Made by a program: the position numbers and the translations under genes. A DNA stretch of 21,625 nucleotides from Firmicutes bacterium UBA3936 (lineage in GTDB: Bacteria; Bacillota; Dethiobacteria; Dethiobacterales; Dethiobacteraceae). The stretch covers positions 1 to 21,625 of the forward strand of contig DGEC01000040.1 in assembly GCA_002385745.1 (NCBI GenBank), read 5' to 3'. This document shows, one piece after another, positions 1 to 6,858 of this stretch; within the stretch, counting starts at the first letter, position 1, and each line of letters starts with the position of its first letter. The notes beneath the pieces were generated by a model that had not been told where the DNA came from, made no database searches, and was given only the letters and a program-made list of their open reading frames with translations.

Positions 1-16
1 ATAGCCTTGTTACACG

Positions 17-46
17 TTGACAATGAATTACCAGGAAAAGTATAAT
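17..46 (+). promoter_or_regulatory. sigma-A promoter, consensus boxes
   Basis: A perfect -35 TTGACA (17-22) and a perfect -10 TATAAT (41-46) are separated by 18 bases. This would start transcription near 53, about 40 bases before the start codon of the first gene. It is the strongest-looking promoter in the window. Confidence 0.85.
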
Positions 47-92
47 TAATAAAAGCAATAGATTTCAGAAAACATTGAGGGAGGACGCTGCC

Positions 93-488
93 TTGGAGAA
101 AACAGTAATCGGTCAGTTTCAGAACAAAGTTTCGGAGCTGTTGATCCGGCACCGCAGTATTCTGGACAGTTTGACAAAATTCCACGAGTCCGGATCCAAG
201 GTCAACCGTGCTGTTGCTAAAGCCGTCACCAGCTGCGGCTGCATGTCAGTATCTGCTTCAAAACAGCCCTGCCCCCCGGAAATCGACCTGAAAGAGTATC
301 AAAAATATGTTGACTCCCACTTAAAAGGGCATTTATGTGAGTCCTGCCAAGAAATACTTAAGGAAAAAATAGGCAACCACCTTTTTTACTTGGCTGCAAT
401 CTGCCACCTGCTGGAGTTGGATCTTGCTGAAATTCTTGATGAAGAATACAAACGCATCTCGGCGCTAGGATTTTTTCATCTATCCTGA
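93..488 (+). CDS. small uncharacterised cysteine-containing protein
   Basis: I do not recognise a definite family. The protein is about 131 aa. The N-terminal third looks helical (a FQ..V..LL.RHRSILDSL segment), followed by a CGC motif, a lone Cys before a Pro pair, and a C-E-S-C (CxxC) motif, so four or five cysteines could bind a metal. The C-terminal 40 residues (LFYLAAICHLLELDL...) resemble the helical end of MazG-like or DUF1573-labelled clostridial proteins, but the resemblance is too weak for a call. An in-frame TTG at 75 exists, but the GGGAGG site at 78-83 lies between it and the TTG at 93, so 93 is the likelier start. It has its own promoter at 17-46 and its own terminator, so it is probably monocistronic. 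Confidence 0.75.
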   Translation: MEKTVIGQFQNKVSELLIRHRSILDSLTKFHESGSKVNRAVAKAVTSCGCMSVSASKQPCPPEIDLKEYQKYVDSHLKGHLCESCQEILKEKIGNHLFYLAAICHLLELDLAEILDEEYKRISALGFFHLS

Positions 489-531
489 AGGCGGCTCTCT
501 TGGCAAATCATCCCGGTGACTTCTCTGCCTT

Positions 532-564
532 ACCGTCCGTTTTAGCGGCGGGCGGTGTTTTTTT
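532..564 (+). terminator. rho-independent terminator
   Basis: An 8-bp stem (ACCGTCCG / CGGGCGGT, one G-T pair) has a 9-base loop and is followed by G then seven T. It ends the first gene and separates it from the ABC transporter operon. Confidence 0.75.
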
Positions 565-651
565 GTCAACCAAAGCAGGAAAAGCCGGTACAGCAGCGAA
601 TTGAAATCAATTGACTATTAATTGACTAAAAAGATGGGGGGAACTAAAACA

Positions 652-1467
652 GTGAACATCAAAAAAATGCTGGCGGCCGCGCTGATTGTCACTTTAATAG
701 CTGCATTGGCGGCAGGCTGCAGCAGTGAAGACAAAAAAGCAAAAAGCGAAGTCAAAAGATACGACACCATCACAACCGCATTTCTGGAATTAAGAAACAG
801 CGGTATTGACGCCGTGGTGGCCGATTCCGGAGTGGCTCTGGCATACCTGCAGAACAACCCCGAAGCCAAACTGAAAACCTTTACCGATGACAGTTTTGAA
901 AAAGAATATTACGGCATTGCCATGCGGCATGAAGATACGGAACTGCATGAACTGGTTAACGAGGGCTTGAGGAGAATCAGAGAAAACGGCGTATATGACA
1001 AAATCTATGAAAAATATTTCGGTGAAGAAGGCAACAACTATGTCGTCCCGGAAAGCGACAACCGCCTGAACGTAACTTACAAGGTAGCATCAAATATGTA
1101 TTTTGCTCCCTTTGAGTCCGTTGACCAGGACGGGCAGCCGGTAGGCTTCGACATCGACCTGATCCGTGCCATTGCTGCTGAAATGGGTTTTGCCGTTGAA
1201 CTGATGAACACTGACTGGAACGGCATTATCGCCTCCCTGACCAGCGGAGCAAGCGACATGATTATCTCGGCAATGACCATCACGGAAGAACGCAAGGAGG
1301 AAGTCACCTTCTCAGAACCGTATTTTGAAGCTACACAATATGTAGTGGTGCGCGAAGACTCCGAAATTTCCACCCTGGACGATCTGATTGGCAAAACCGT
1401 AGGGGTTCAGATCAACACAACAGGGGATTTTGCCATCACCGATTTCTTTGCAAGCAAGGAAAATTAA
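652..1467 (+). CDS. amino acid ABC transporter substrate-binding lipoprotein with swapped halves
   Basis: This is a periplasmic-binding-protein-like lipoprotein of the SBP_bac_3 (polar amino acid) family, likely anchored to the outer face of the membrane and feeding the downstream permease. GTG at 652 is preferred to TTG at 622 because a GGGGGGA site (636-641) precedes it. That gives 271 aa: a signal peptide, lipobox LAAGC with lipidated Cys about residue 23, then the part that is normally C-terminal (residues ~33-126, KRYDTITTAF through DKIYEKYFGEE), a short linker, and then the part that is normally N-terminal (residues ~139-271, YKVASNMYFAPFESVDQDG, TITEERKEEVTFSEPYF, ending in GVQINTTGDFAITDFF). 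Each half occurs once and the total length is normal, so this looks like a circular permutation and not a truncation. No frameshift is visible. The ligand is unknown; GlnH/ArtJ-like specificity is only a guess. Confidence 0.85.
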   Translation: MNIKKMLAAALIVTLIAALAAGCSSEDKKAKSEVKRYDTITTAFLELRNSGIDAVVADSGVALAYLQNNPEAKLKTFTDDSFEKEYYGIAMRHEDTELHELVNEGLRRIRENGVYDKIYEKYFGEEGNNYVVPESDNRLNVTYKVASNMYFAPFESVDQDGQPVGFDIDLIRAIAAEMGFAVELMNTDWNGIIASLTSGASDMIISAMTITEERKEEVTFSEPYFEATQYVVVREDSEISTLDDLIGKTVGVQINTTGDFAITDFFASKEN

Positions 1468-1510
1468 GGCAAACGGTAGCTGGCGCCAATATCACTTTAC
1501 CGCTTTGTCC

Positions 1511-1549
1511 GCCAGTGGGTAGTACCAGAGTATTACCCACTGGCTTTTT
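1511..1549 (+). terminator. hairpin with T-run between binding protein and permease genes
   Basis: A perfect 11-bp stem (GCCAGTGGGTA / TACCCACTGGC) with a 12-base loop is followed by five T. It lies inside an otherwise co-directional transporter operon. It probably acts as a partial terminator or 3' mRNA stabiliser, giving more binding protein than permease, a known arrangement in ABC importer operons. Confidence 0.75.
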
Positions 1550-1561
1550 AGGGGGGAGATA

Positions 1562-2242
1562 ATGCAATTCCAGTTTGAAAAAGTTTTTCAATACTGGCCT
1601 ATGATTTTACGGGGCGTACAGGTGACAATCCAGCTAACCGTAGTGGCAGTAGCCATTGGCACTGTCATCGGCCTTGTAACCAGCCTGCTCCGGCTGTCAC
1701 GCTTCAAGCCCGCTTCCCTGCTTGCCCGCTGCTATGTTGACTTTATCCGCGGTACACCCCTGATGGTCCAAATACTGCTTTTTTATTACGGGCTGCCGCA
1801 GTTGCTCGGCATCAAAGCTTTTGACCGCTATTTTTCCGGTGTTGTAACCCTGAGCATCAACAGCGGTGCTTACGTTTCGGAAATTTTCCGGGCCGGTATC
1901 CAGTCGATCCACCATGGCCAGATGGAAGCCGCCCGCTCACTGGGCATGACTTACTTTCAGGCCATGCGCTATGTAATCCTGCCCCAGGCTTTTAAGCGCT
2001 GCATTCCGCCTCTGGGCAATGAATTTATTGCCATGTTAAAGGATTCGTCCCTGGTTTCAATAATTTCTCTGCAGGAATTGATGATGACGGGCAGGATAAT
2101 TGAGGGACATTATTACAGGCCCTTTGAAACATACATTGTAGTTGCTCTTTTGTATTTATTTATGACAACCACTATATCCCAGCTTGTATCATACCTGGAG
2201 AGGGTGTTTGGCAAAGGTGATCATAGTAAAGAAACTGCATAA
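1562..2242 (+). CDS. amino acid ABC transporter permease (GlnP/HisM type)
   Basis: This is the membrane-spanning subunit of a polar amino acid importer. The 226-residue length is typical for single GlnP/HisM-type permeases. It has about five hydrophobic segments, an early FIRGTPLMVQILLFYYG stretch that is highly characteristic of the family, and the EAA loop that docks the ATPase (EAARSLGMTYFQAMRYVILP, around residues 122-141). The ATG at 1562 follows a GGGGGGAG ribosome site. Its end overlaps the start of the ATPase gene, which suggests translational coupling. It presumably forms a homodimer, because no second permease is present nearby. Confidence 0.93.
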   Translation: MQFQFEKVFQYWPMILRGVQVTIQLTVVAVAIGTVIGLVTSLLRLSRFKPASLLARCYVDFIRGTPLMVQILLFYYGLPQLLGIKAFDRYFSGVVTLSINSGAYVSEIFRAGIQSIHHGQMEAARSLGMTYFQAMRYVILPQAFKRCIPPLGNEFIAMLKDSSLVSIISLQELMMTGRIIEGHYYRPFETYIVVALLYLFMTTTISQLVSYLERVFGKGDHSKETA

Positions 2243-2939
2243 AAATTTCGGAGACCTTCAAGTACTGCGCGGGATCTCCTGCCATATAGCTCCCAGGGAA
2301 GTAGTCGTTGTCATCGGCCCTTCCGGCTCCGGCAAAAGTACTTTTCTGCGCTGCTTAAATCAACTGGAACCGGCAACCTCAGGGGAAATAATCATCAACG
2401 GCGTTAGCATCACCGATCCCAGGGCAGACATTAATGCCATTCGCCAGGATGTGGGAATGGTTTTCCAGCGCTTTAACCTTTTTCCCCACATGACAGCCCT
2501 GCAGAATGTAGCGCTGGCGCCCATAAAGGTCCGTAAATTAAAAAAGGCGGAGGCAGAAGAACTGGCCATGTCACTGCTTACCCGGGTCGGACTGCGGGAC
2601 AAGGCCGACCAGTACCCGGAAAAACTTTCCGGCGGCCAGCAGCAGCGAGTAGCCATCGCGCGGGCACTGGCCATGCAGCCCAAGGTAATGCTTTTCGACG
2701 AGCCTACCTCGGCGCTTGACCCGGAAATGGTCGGCGAAGTGCTGGATGTCATAAAAAACCTCGCCCTCGAAGGGATGACCATGGTAGTTGTCAGCCACGA
2801 AATGGGCTTTGCCCGCGAAGTCGGGGACCGCGTAATGTTTATGGATGAAGGCCTGATTGTGGAAGAAGGAAGCCCGGAACAGCTTTTCGGCAGTCCGCAA
2901 AACCCGCGGACCCGGGCTTTCTTAAGCAAAATACTGTAA
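2217..2939 (+). CDS. amino acid ABC transporter ATP-binding protein (GlnQ type)
   Basis: This is the cytoplasmic ATPase that powers the amino acid importer. From GTG at 2217 it is 240 aa, the usual GlnQ length, with every motif intact: Walker A GPSGSGKST (~34-42), Q-loop in VFQRFNLFPHMTALQN, signature LSGGQQQR, Walker B VMLFDEPTSALD and the switch His in VVSHEMGFA. A TTG at 2208 is an alternative start with the GGAGAGGG site (2197-2204) closer to it; the reading frame opens further upstream, but those codons overlap the permease and look unconserved. It overlaps the permease gene by about 26 bases. A strong terminator follows directly, so it is the last gene of the operon. Confidence 0.92.
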   Translation: MIIVKKLHKNFGDLQVLRGISCHIAPREVVVVIGPSGSGKSTFLRCLNQLEPATSGEIIINGVSITDPRADINAIRQDVGMVFQRFNLFPHMTALQNVALAPIKVRKLKKAEAEELAMSLLTRVGLRDKADQYPEKLSGGQQQRVAIARALAMQPKVMLFDEPTSALDPEMVGEVLDVIKNLALEGMTMVVVSHEMGFAREVGDRVMFMDEGLIVEEGSPEQLFGSPQNPRTRAFLSKIL

Positions 2940-2940
2940 A

Positions 2941-2978
2941 AAAAGAGGGTTTGCAACAGTTGCAAACCCTTCTTTTTT
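2941..2978 (+). terminator. rho-independent terminator
   Basis: A 10-bp stem, GGGTTTGCAA / TTGCAAACCC, with a 4-base loop is flanked by an A-run before and TTCTTTTTT after. It ends the amino acid transporter operon just past the ATPase stop codon. Confidence 0.9.
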
Positions 2979-3167
2979 ACTTCTGCCAAGCACTTTCCCC
3001 GGCAAGCTTGCCGGCAGTCCCTCCTGAAAAGCAGGACGGCAGAAAAGCGGCAAGACAAATTTAATAGATTTCACAGGAACTGAACAGCCAAAAACGGTGC
3101 AAAAGGATCTGGCATCTTTGTCCCCGCTTGCATATAGTATAGCAGAAATCATAAGGAGGTGAAGAAT

Positions 3168-3779
3168 ATGAGCAAGAAAAAGCAGGATTCAAGGGCCATG
3201 AAAGCGGTGACAGCAAGCCAGATTCCCCCGCCTCCCAGGAAGTGTGACGGTCAGCTTTACACCGTGAAACCATCGGATACTCTGTTTTTAATCGCCAAAC
3301 GTTTCGGAGTTACCGTAGCACAGCTGCGTGCTGCCAACCCCCAGATTGTAAATCCGGATATTATATTTGTCGGGCAGGTTATCTGCATTCCTACCGGCAA
3401 AAAAGACGATGAGGGCGATCCTTCGCCGGAGATGCCGTTTCGCGTTCTTTCGCTCCGCATTCTTTCCGAGACAGGTCAGCCACTGCCAAGAGTAAACAAT
3501 GCCGTCCGGCTAAAGGCCCGTGTTATCGTTCGCGCCACTTTCAGTTCACCGGTCCAAAGAGCCTTCTTTTTCCTGGAGCCGACAGGAACGGAAAGTTGTG
3601 AAAACGCCCGCTTGATAGGGATAGATTGCCCAAGCGCGACGCAGGGTGTAGCCGAAATAATCTGGCATGTGCCAAGCGGAACCTCCGGCCGTGTCTTCGT
3701 CGTGGCGTGCAGGAACAGCATTTGTGCCAAATCCCAGGAGATACTTGTAGTGCGTGACGGCAATATGACAAACATGTAA
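3168..3779 (+). CDS. LysM domain protein with C-terminal beta-rich domain
   Basis: A 203-aa protein with one LysM carbohydrate-binding domain (residues ~30-75: YTVKPSDTLFLIAKRFGVTV...NPDIIFVGQVICIP), which binds N-acetylglucosamine polymers such as peptidoglycan. A charged linker (KKDDEGDPSPE) leads to a C-terminal ~110-residue region rich in predicted beta strands (FRVLSLRILSETG, VRLKARVIVRATF, GRVFVVACRNSIC), possibly Ig-like. I see no signal peptide; the N-terminus is basic and proline-rich. This would fit a spore-associated LysM protein assembled from the mother cell, but that is inference. ATG at 3168 is chosen because AAGGAGGT at 3153-3160 sits at ideal spacing; the GTG at 3159 lies inside that site. 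Confidence 0.85.
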   Translation: MSKKKQDSRAMKAVTASQIPPPPRKCDGQLYTVKPSDTLFLIAKRFGVTVAQLRAANPQIVNPDIIFVGQVICIPTGKKDDEGDPSPEMPFRVLSLRILSETGQPLPRVNNAVRLKARVIVRATFSSPVQRAFFFLEPTGTESCENARLIGIDCPSATQGVAEIIWHVPSGTSGRVFVVACRNSICAKSQEILVVRDGNMTNM

Positions 3780-3806
3780 AAAAAATCACGGGCTTTGAGC
3801 CCGTGA
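3778..3806 (-). terminator. rho-independent terminator of the minus-strand gene
   Basis: A perfect 9-bp stem (TCACGGGCT / AGCCCGTGA) with a 3-base loop; read on the minus strand it is followed by eight T. It serves the minus-strand membrane gene ending at 3823. On the plus strand there is no T-run, so it is a poor terminator for the LysM gene whose stop codon it touches. Confidence 0.8.
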
Positions 3807-3822
3807 ATACATAACACATGTG

Positions 3823-4344
3823 CTAACCCTTTTGTTCTGCTTTTTGCAAAACGGCATGTGAGAGAAACGCTGCAATTGCCACAGCTGGTAAACCGCCAAG
3901 CAGCGCATTGGTTAGTTGCGGGAGCATTAGGGTATGAACCATTGGTTCCGGCAGGGTTAACACATATGAAGCTGCCCCGGCAATTACGACAAATTTCAGG
4001 ACAGAACCGACTGCCACCCCGAAGAAACGGAATAAATTGCTGCGGGAGGCAAACAAACCGACCAGGAGGCACAAGACGGCATTCCCGGCCATGATAAAGG
4101 GAACGGCGGGAGCTAGAGGAGGCGGCAATATTCCGACAGCCAGTGCTATCCAGGGAGTAAGTGCACCGATCATCACTCCGCCCGCGGCTCCAACGGCAAG
4201 ACTGGCCACAACCAGCATGAAATTAACCAGCGGGCCGGTTATGACCGGCGGCAGTGAAAGGGCTTGCACTGCCACGGTCAATGCCAACAATAATGCTGTC
4301 CGTGTTATCATCCTGACTGGTACTATTATTCTCGCTCTACGCAT
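3823..4344 (-). CDS. ECF-type transporter substrate-specific (S) component-like membrane protein
   Basis: A 173-aa, very hydrophobic protein with about five to six membrane segments. The pattern ALLLALTVAVQAL ... GPLVNFMLVVASLAVGAAGGVMIGALTPWIALAVGI is typical of energy-coupling-factor S components, which bind a vitamin or similar micronutrient and dock onto a shared ECF module. No EcfA or EcfT gene is in the window, which is usual for group II systems. The substrate cannot be read from the sequence. The start is the ATG whose complement is at 4342-4344, preceded on the minus strand by a strong GGAAGGAGG. The frame stays open upstream to 4527, but that stretch has no ribosome site. Confidence 0.8.
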   Translation of the reverse strand: MRRARIIVPVRMITRTALLLALTVAVQALSLPPVITGPLVNFMLVVASLAVGAAGGVMIGALTPWIALAVGILPPPLAPAVPFIMAGNAVLCLLVGLFASRSNLFRFFGVAVGSVLKFVVIAGAASYVLTLPEPMVHTLMLPQLTNALLGGLPAVAIAAFLSHAVLQKAEQKG

Positions 4345-4390
4345 AGCCAGGCCTCCTTCCCTAAAAAAGTGAATTTTTTGCAGTGAAGGG

Positions 4391-4396
4391 ATTATA
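4391..4396 (-). promoter_or_regulatory. possible -10 box for the S component gene
   Basis: Read on the minus strand this is a perfect TATAAT about 47 bases before the start codon. No convincing -35 lies 16-18 bases upstream, so it could be chance in AT-rich leader DNA. Confidence 0.35.
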
Positions 4397-4426
4397 GCAA
4401 AATTGCGACATTTCTCATCAGGGCTT

Positions 4427-4493
4427 GTGAAACTATTAACATAATCCGGTAAAAACAATAATTTCGACAGCTTACGCATGTTAATTCTTTCAC
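4427..4493. repeat. 16-base inverted repeat, 35-base spacer, in leader of the S component gene
   Basis: GTGAAACTATTAACAT (4427-4442) and ATGTTAATTCTTTCAC (4478-4493) match as an inverted repeat in 14 of 16 positions, broken only by a 2x2 mismatch. In RNA it would be a long hairpin with 8- and 6-bp helices. It lies 83-149 bases before the S component start. It could be a regulator dyad or part of a leader structure; I recognise no known riboswitch class. Confidence 0.6.
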
Positions 4494-4497
4494 TTAT

Positions 4498-4527
4498 AGG
4501 ATAACCCCGGGTCCCGCCCGCTGTCAA
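4498..4527 (-). promoter_or_regulatory. candidate sigma-A promoter for the S component gene
   Basis: On the minus strand there is a perfect -35 TTGACA (complement at 4522-4527), then 18 bases, then TATCCT (complement at 4498-4503). If used, the transcript has a leader of about 145 bases that includes the inverted repeat at 4427-4493. Confidence 0.5.
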
Positions 4528-4663
4528 ACCTCCTCCTGCTCCTTCTGTCGCCGCTACACTCGACTGGTAGTCTTATACTCCTGTTTAGTCCTATATACAC
4601 ATGTTTTTACCAGTTAATAAATTTACATTGTTTCCTTTATCTGCATCCCGGTGGCAGCAGATA

Positions 4664-4672
4664 TGATATAAT
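4664..4672 (+). promoter_or_regulatory. extended -10 promoter for the kinase operon
   Basis: TGATATAAT combines the TGn extension with a perfect TATAAT (4667-4672), 48 bases before the kinase ATG. No good -35 is visible, which is common for extended -10 promoters. Confidence 0.6.
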
Positions 4673-4720
4673 GTTTTCAGGCTACAGCATTACAACCTAA
4701 GAACGGAGATTATTCAAGCT

Positions 4721-6118
4721 ATGAATATTACTGATATGCTGCCCATAGTAATACCCGGCATTTTTATCCAGATTTTTATTCAGGCTTATTACATCCGGCA
4801 CTGCCGACAGAACAAGAACCTGACGCAGCGCCAGAAAACACTGTTTATTGCTGCCATAGTCATTTTTAATATTCCTGCAGCCGCATTCTACCTTTTCAAC
4901 AGCCGTAAAAAGCTAACTGCCGGAGACTCCGTTTTGCCGGTCGCAGAAACAGACGAAGCCATCAGTCAAGGCATCTTCGCCCTGTTAATTTTAGCCTATG
5001 AAATATTTGCCTTGCTGGTCATTGCCAAAAATACCGGGAATCCTTTCTACCCTCTGATTATCGGCCTTTTGGGCACCTGCTTCATCCTGATGCTTGCAGG
5101 CGGACTGCCGGTAAGAAAGCGGCATACTTTTCTTTATTATCTTCTTCCGGCCTTGCAAATTCTGCTTATCCTTCCGGCAGACTACCTGGGCAACACATTC
5201 AACCCGCCTTTTCTGGTCCTGGTAATAGTAGCCGGCATCATTAATACAATGCCTTATTCCACAGCCAACATCTATTCACTGGCCTGCTTTATCCTTTACT
5301 TTATCGCCGGCATTTTCAAGGCAAGACGGCTTTTCGGACTGTACTACGGCGATGAAGTAATCGGTTTTCTCTACGCAAATCTGATGATCTTCTTACTTGT
5401 TTATGCCGTCTTTTACTCACTGCACAAACAGCTGCAGACAAACCGGCAGCTGGAAGCAGCGCTGGACAAGATCAGAAAACAATCCCGGGAACTGGAGAAA
5501 ATGGCGGCTGTAGCGGAAAGAAACCGCCTGGCAGGTGAAATCCATGATGCCGTGGGACACACCTTAACCAGTGCCATCATTGCTATTGAAACGGGTGAAA
5601 AACTGCTGGTACAGGACGGGCAAAAAGCCAGGGAAAAATTTTCCCTGGCCAAAGATCTTGTCGGGCGCGGGCTTGCCGACATCCGCACCGCCGTGCAGAC
5701 AATCAAGAAAGGCGAAAAAAAAGATTTCTCCTCCCGTCTTGAGGCCCTCCTGGCTGAAATCCGGCAAAATACCGGTCTTACCGTCAATTGCTACACGGAG
5801 ATAACATCCGAACTGCTCTCCATCCAGCAGAATGTACTGCTTAATGCCATTAAAGAATGCGCGACCAACAGTATCAAACACGGGCGCAGTACGGAAATTG
5901 ACCTGCTGCTGCAGGAATACCGGGGCAATATCCAGCTCTCCATAAGCGATAACGGCACCGGCGCCAAAAGCATCGATTACGGCTTCGGACTGAATGCCAT
6001 GGCTGAACGTGTCCAAAGTATCGGCGGTACCATGAATGTTTCCGGCACAGAGGGGGAAGGATTCACTGTAAATATCACCATACCCGCCGGCACAGAAAAA
6101 GGAGTGACGCCCCTATGA
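4721..6118 (+). CDS. membrane sensor histidine kinase, NarL/LuxR-partner (HisKA_3) type
   Basis: A 465-aa sensor kinase. The first ~235 residues carry about seven or eight hydrophobic membrane segments and no recognisable extracellular sensor domain, so the signal is probably sensed in the membrane. Residues 10-63 resemble a PLDc_N domain, like the small protein two genes downstream. A coiled-coil linker (~236-262) leads to the HisKA_3 dimerisation domain with phospho-acceptor His275 in ERNRLAGEIHDAVGHTL, then a HATPase_c domain with N-box NAIKECATNSIKHG (375-388), G1 box DNGTG (410-414) and G2 box GFGL (421-424). The stop overlaps the regulator start by ATGA, showing translational coupling. 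Organisation is like DesK or LiaS kinases. It likely controls the adjacent ABC exporter genes. Confidence 0.92.
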   Translation: MNITDMLPIVIPGIFIQIFIQAYYIRHCRQNKNLTQRQKTLFIAAIVIFNIPAAAFYLFNSRKKLTAGDSVLPVAETDEAISQGIFALLILAYEIFALLVIAKNTGNPFYPLIIGLLGTCFILMLAGGLPVRKRHTFLYYLLPALQILLILPADYLGNTFNPPFLVLVIVAGIINTMPYSTANIYSLACFILYFIAGIFKARRLFGLYYGDEVIGFLYANLMIFLLVYAVFYSLHKQLQTNRQLEAALDKIRKQSRELEKMAAVAERNRLAGEIHDAVGHTLTSAIIAIETGEKLLVQDGQKAREKFSLAKDLVGRGLADIRTAVQTIKKGEKKDFSSRLEALLAEIRQNTGLTVNCYTEITSELLSIQQNVLLNAIKECATNSIKHGRSTEIDLLLQEYRGNIQLSISDNGTGAKSIDYGFGLNAMAERVQSIGGTMNVSGTEGEGFTVNITIPAGTEKGVTPL

Positions 6119-6750
6119 ACCCCATTCGCGTATTGCTGGCAGACGATCAGACAATTGTCCGCGCCGGCCTGCGGGCGCTGCTGGAATTAAACACGGATAT
6201 CCGGGTAGTCGGTGAAGCGGGAAACGGCAGTGAAGCATACGAACTGGCAAAACAGCTGCAGCCCGATGTGGTTTTAATGGATATTCGCATGCCCGTTATG
6301 GACGGCGTAGAAGCGACACGTTTGATTAAACGGGACTGTCCCGGGACAGTGATAATTGTTCTGACGACCTTTGACGATGATGACTATATTATAAAAGCCA
6401 TGACCTACGGTGCTTCCGGCTACCTTTTGAAGGATATGGGCAGCGAAAAGCTTATTTCCGCTATTTACGACGGTCTGTCAGGCAACATTATCCTCCCCGG
6501 CAGGGTGGCAAAAAAAATAACTTCCCATCTTGCCCGGCAGCTTGATCCGCAAACAGATGTGCCTGACTTTACTGCCAGGGAACTGGATATAATCCGCCTG
6601 CTTGTGCAGGGCAGGAGCAACCGCGAAATCGCCGCTGAACTTTATTTATCGGTTGGAACAGTAAAAAACTATCTCACCCAGATTTACATGAAAATAAATG
6701 TCAAAGACAGGGCAAATGCAGTCTTGTACCTGAAAAAAATCGGCTTCTGA
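6115..6750 (+). CDS. NarL/LuxR-family response regulator
   Basis: A 211-aa DNA-binding regulator, partner of the kinase just upstream. The receiver domain (1-120) has the acidic pocket D10/D11, phospho-acceptor D56 in VLMDIRMP, T84 and K106 (GYLLKDM). A GerE-type helix-turn-helix follows (~150-206: FTARELDIIRLLVQGRSNREIA...VGTVKNYLTQIYMKI). The length is typical of the family. A terminator follows the gene, and the transporter genes start 108 bases after it, so they form a separate or read-through unit that this regulator may activate. Confidence 0.95.
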   Translation: MNPIRVLLADDQTIVRAGLRALLELNTDIRVVGEAGNGSEAYELAKQLQPDVVLMDIRMPVMDGVEATRLIKRDCPGTVIIVLTTFDDDDYIIKAMTYGASGYLLKDMGSEKLISAIYDGLSGNIILPGRVAKKITSHLARQLDPQTDVPDFTARELDIIRLLVQGRSNREIAAELYLSVGTVKNYLTQIYMKINVKDRANAVLYLKKIGF

Positions 6751-6755
6751 TTTGC

Positions 6756-6779
6756 AGGCGCAAAAACGCCTTTTTTTTT
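6756..6779 (+). terminator. short rho-independent terminator
   Basis: AGGCG / CGCCT 5-bp stem with a 6-base loop is followed by a run of nine T. The stem is short, so termination between the two-component genes and the transporter genes may be incomplete. Confidence 0.6.
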
Positions 6780-6858
6780 ATGACCTTTTTTATGACTCCG
6801 GTAACTGTTTACCCGGCCTCACATCCTGATAAGATATAAGTAAAAGGAGGTCGGGAAA

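Larger units (their letters stand above)
4345..4720. other. 376-base divergent intergenic region
   Basis: The region separates the minus-strand S component gene from the plus-strand kinase gene. It holds the two candidate minus-strand promoter elements, the 16-base inverted repeat, and an extended -10 promoter facing the kinase. I see no credible ORF in it. Confidence 0.7.

Noticed and set aside
2360..3058. 232-codon minus-strand ORF over the GlnQ-type ATPase
   Set aside because: Shadow of a fully conserved ABC ATPase; Ser/Arg-rich protein without family features.
4427..4493. BirA (biotin repressor) operator
   Set aside because: BirA sites read TGTTAAC then a 14-16-base spacer then GTTAACA; here the arms point the other way (TTAACAT then ATGTTAA) and are 35 bases apart.
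4345..4527. 61-codon upstream extension of the S component gene
   Set aside because: The frame is open, but the extension has no ribosome site and covers promoter-like elements, while GGAAGGAGG sits right before the internal ATG.
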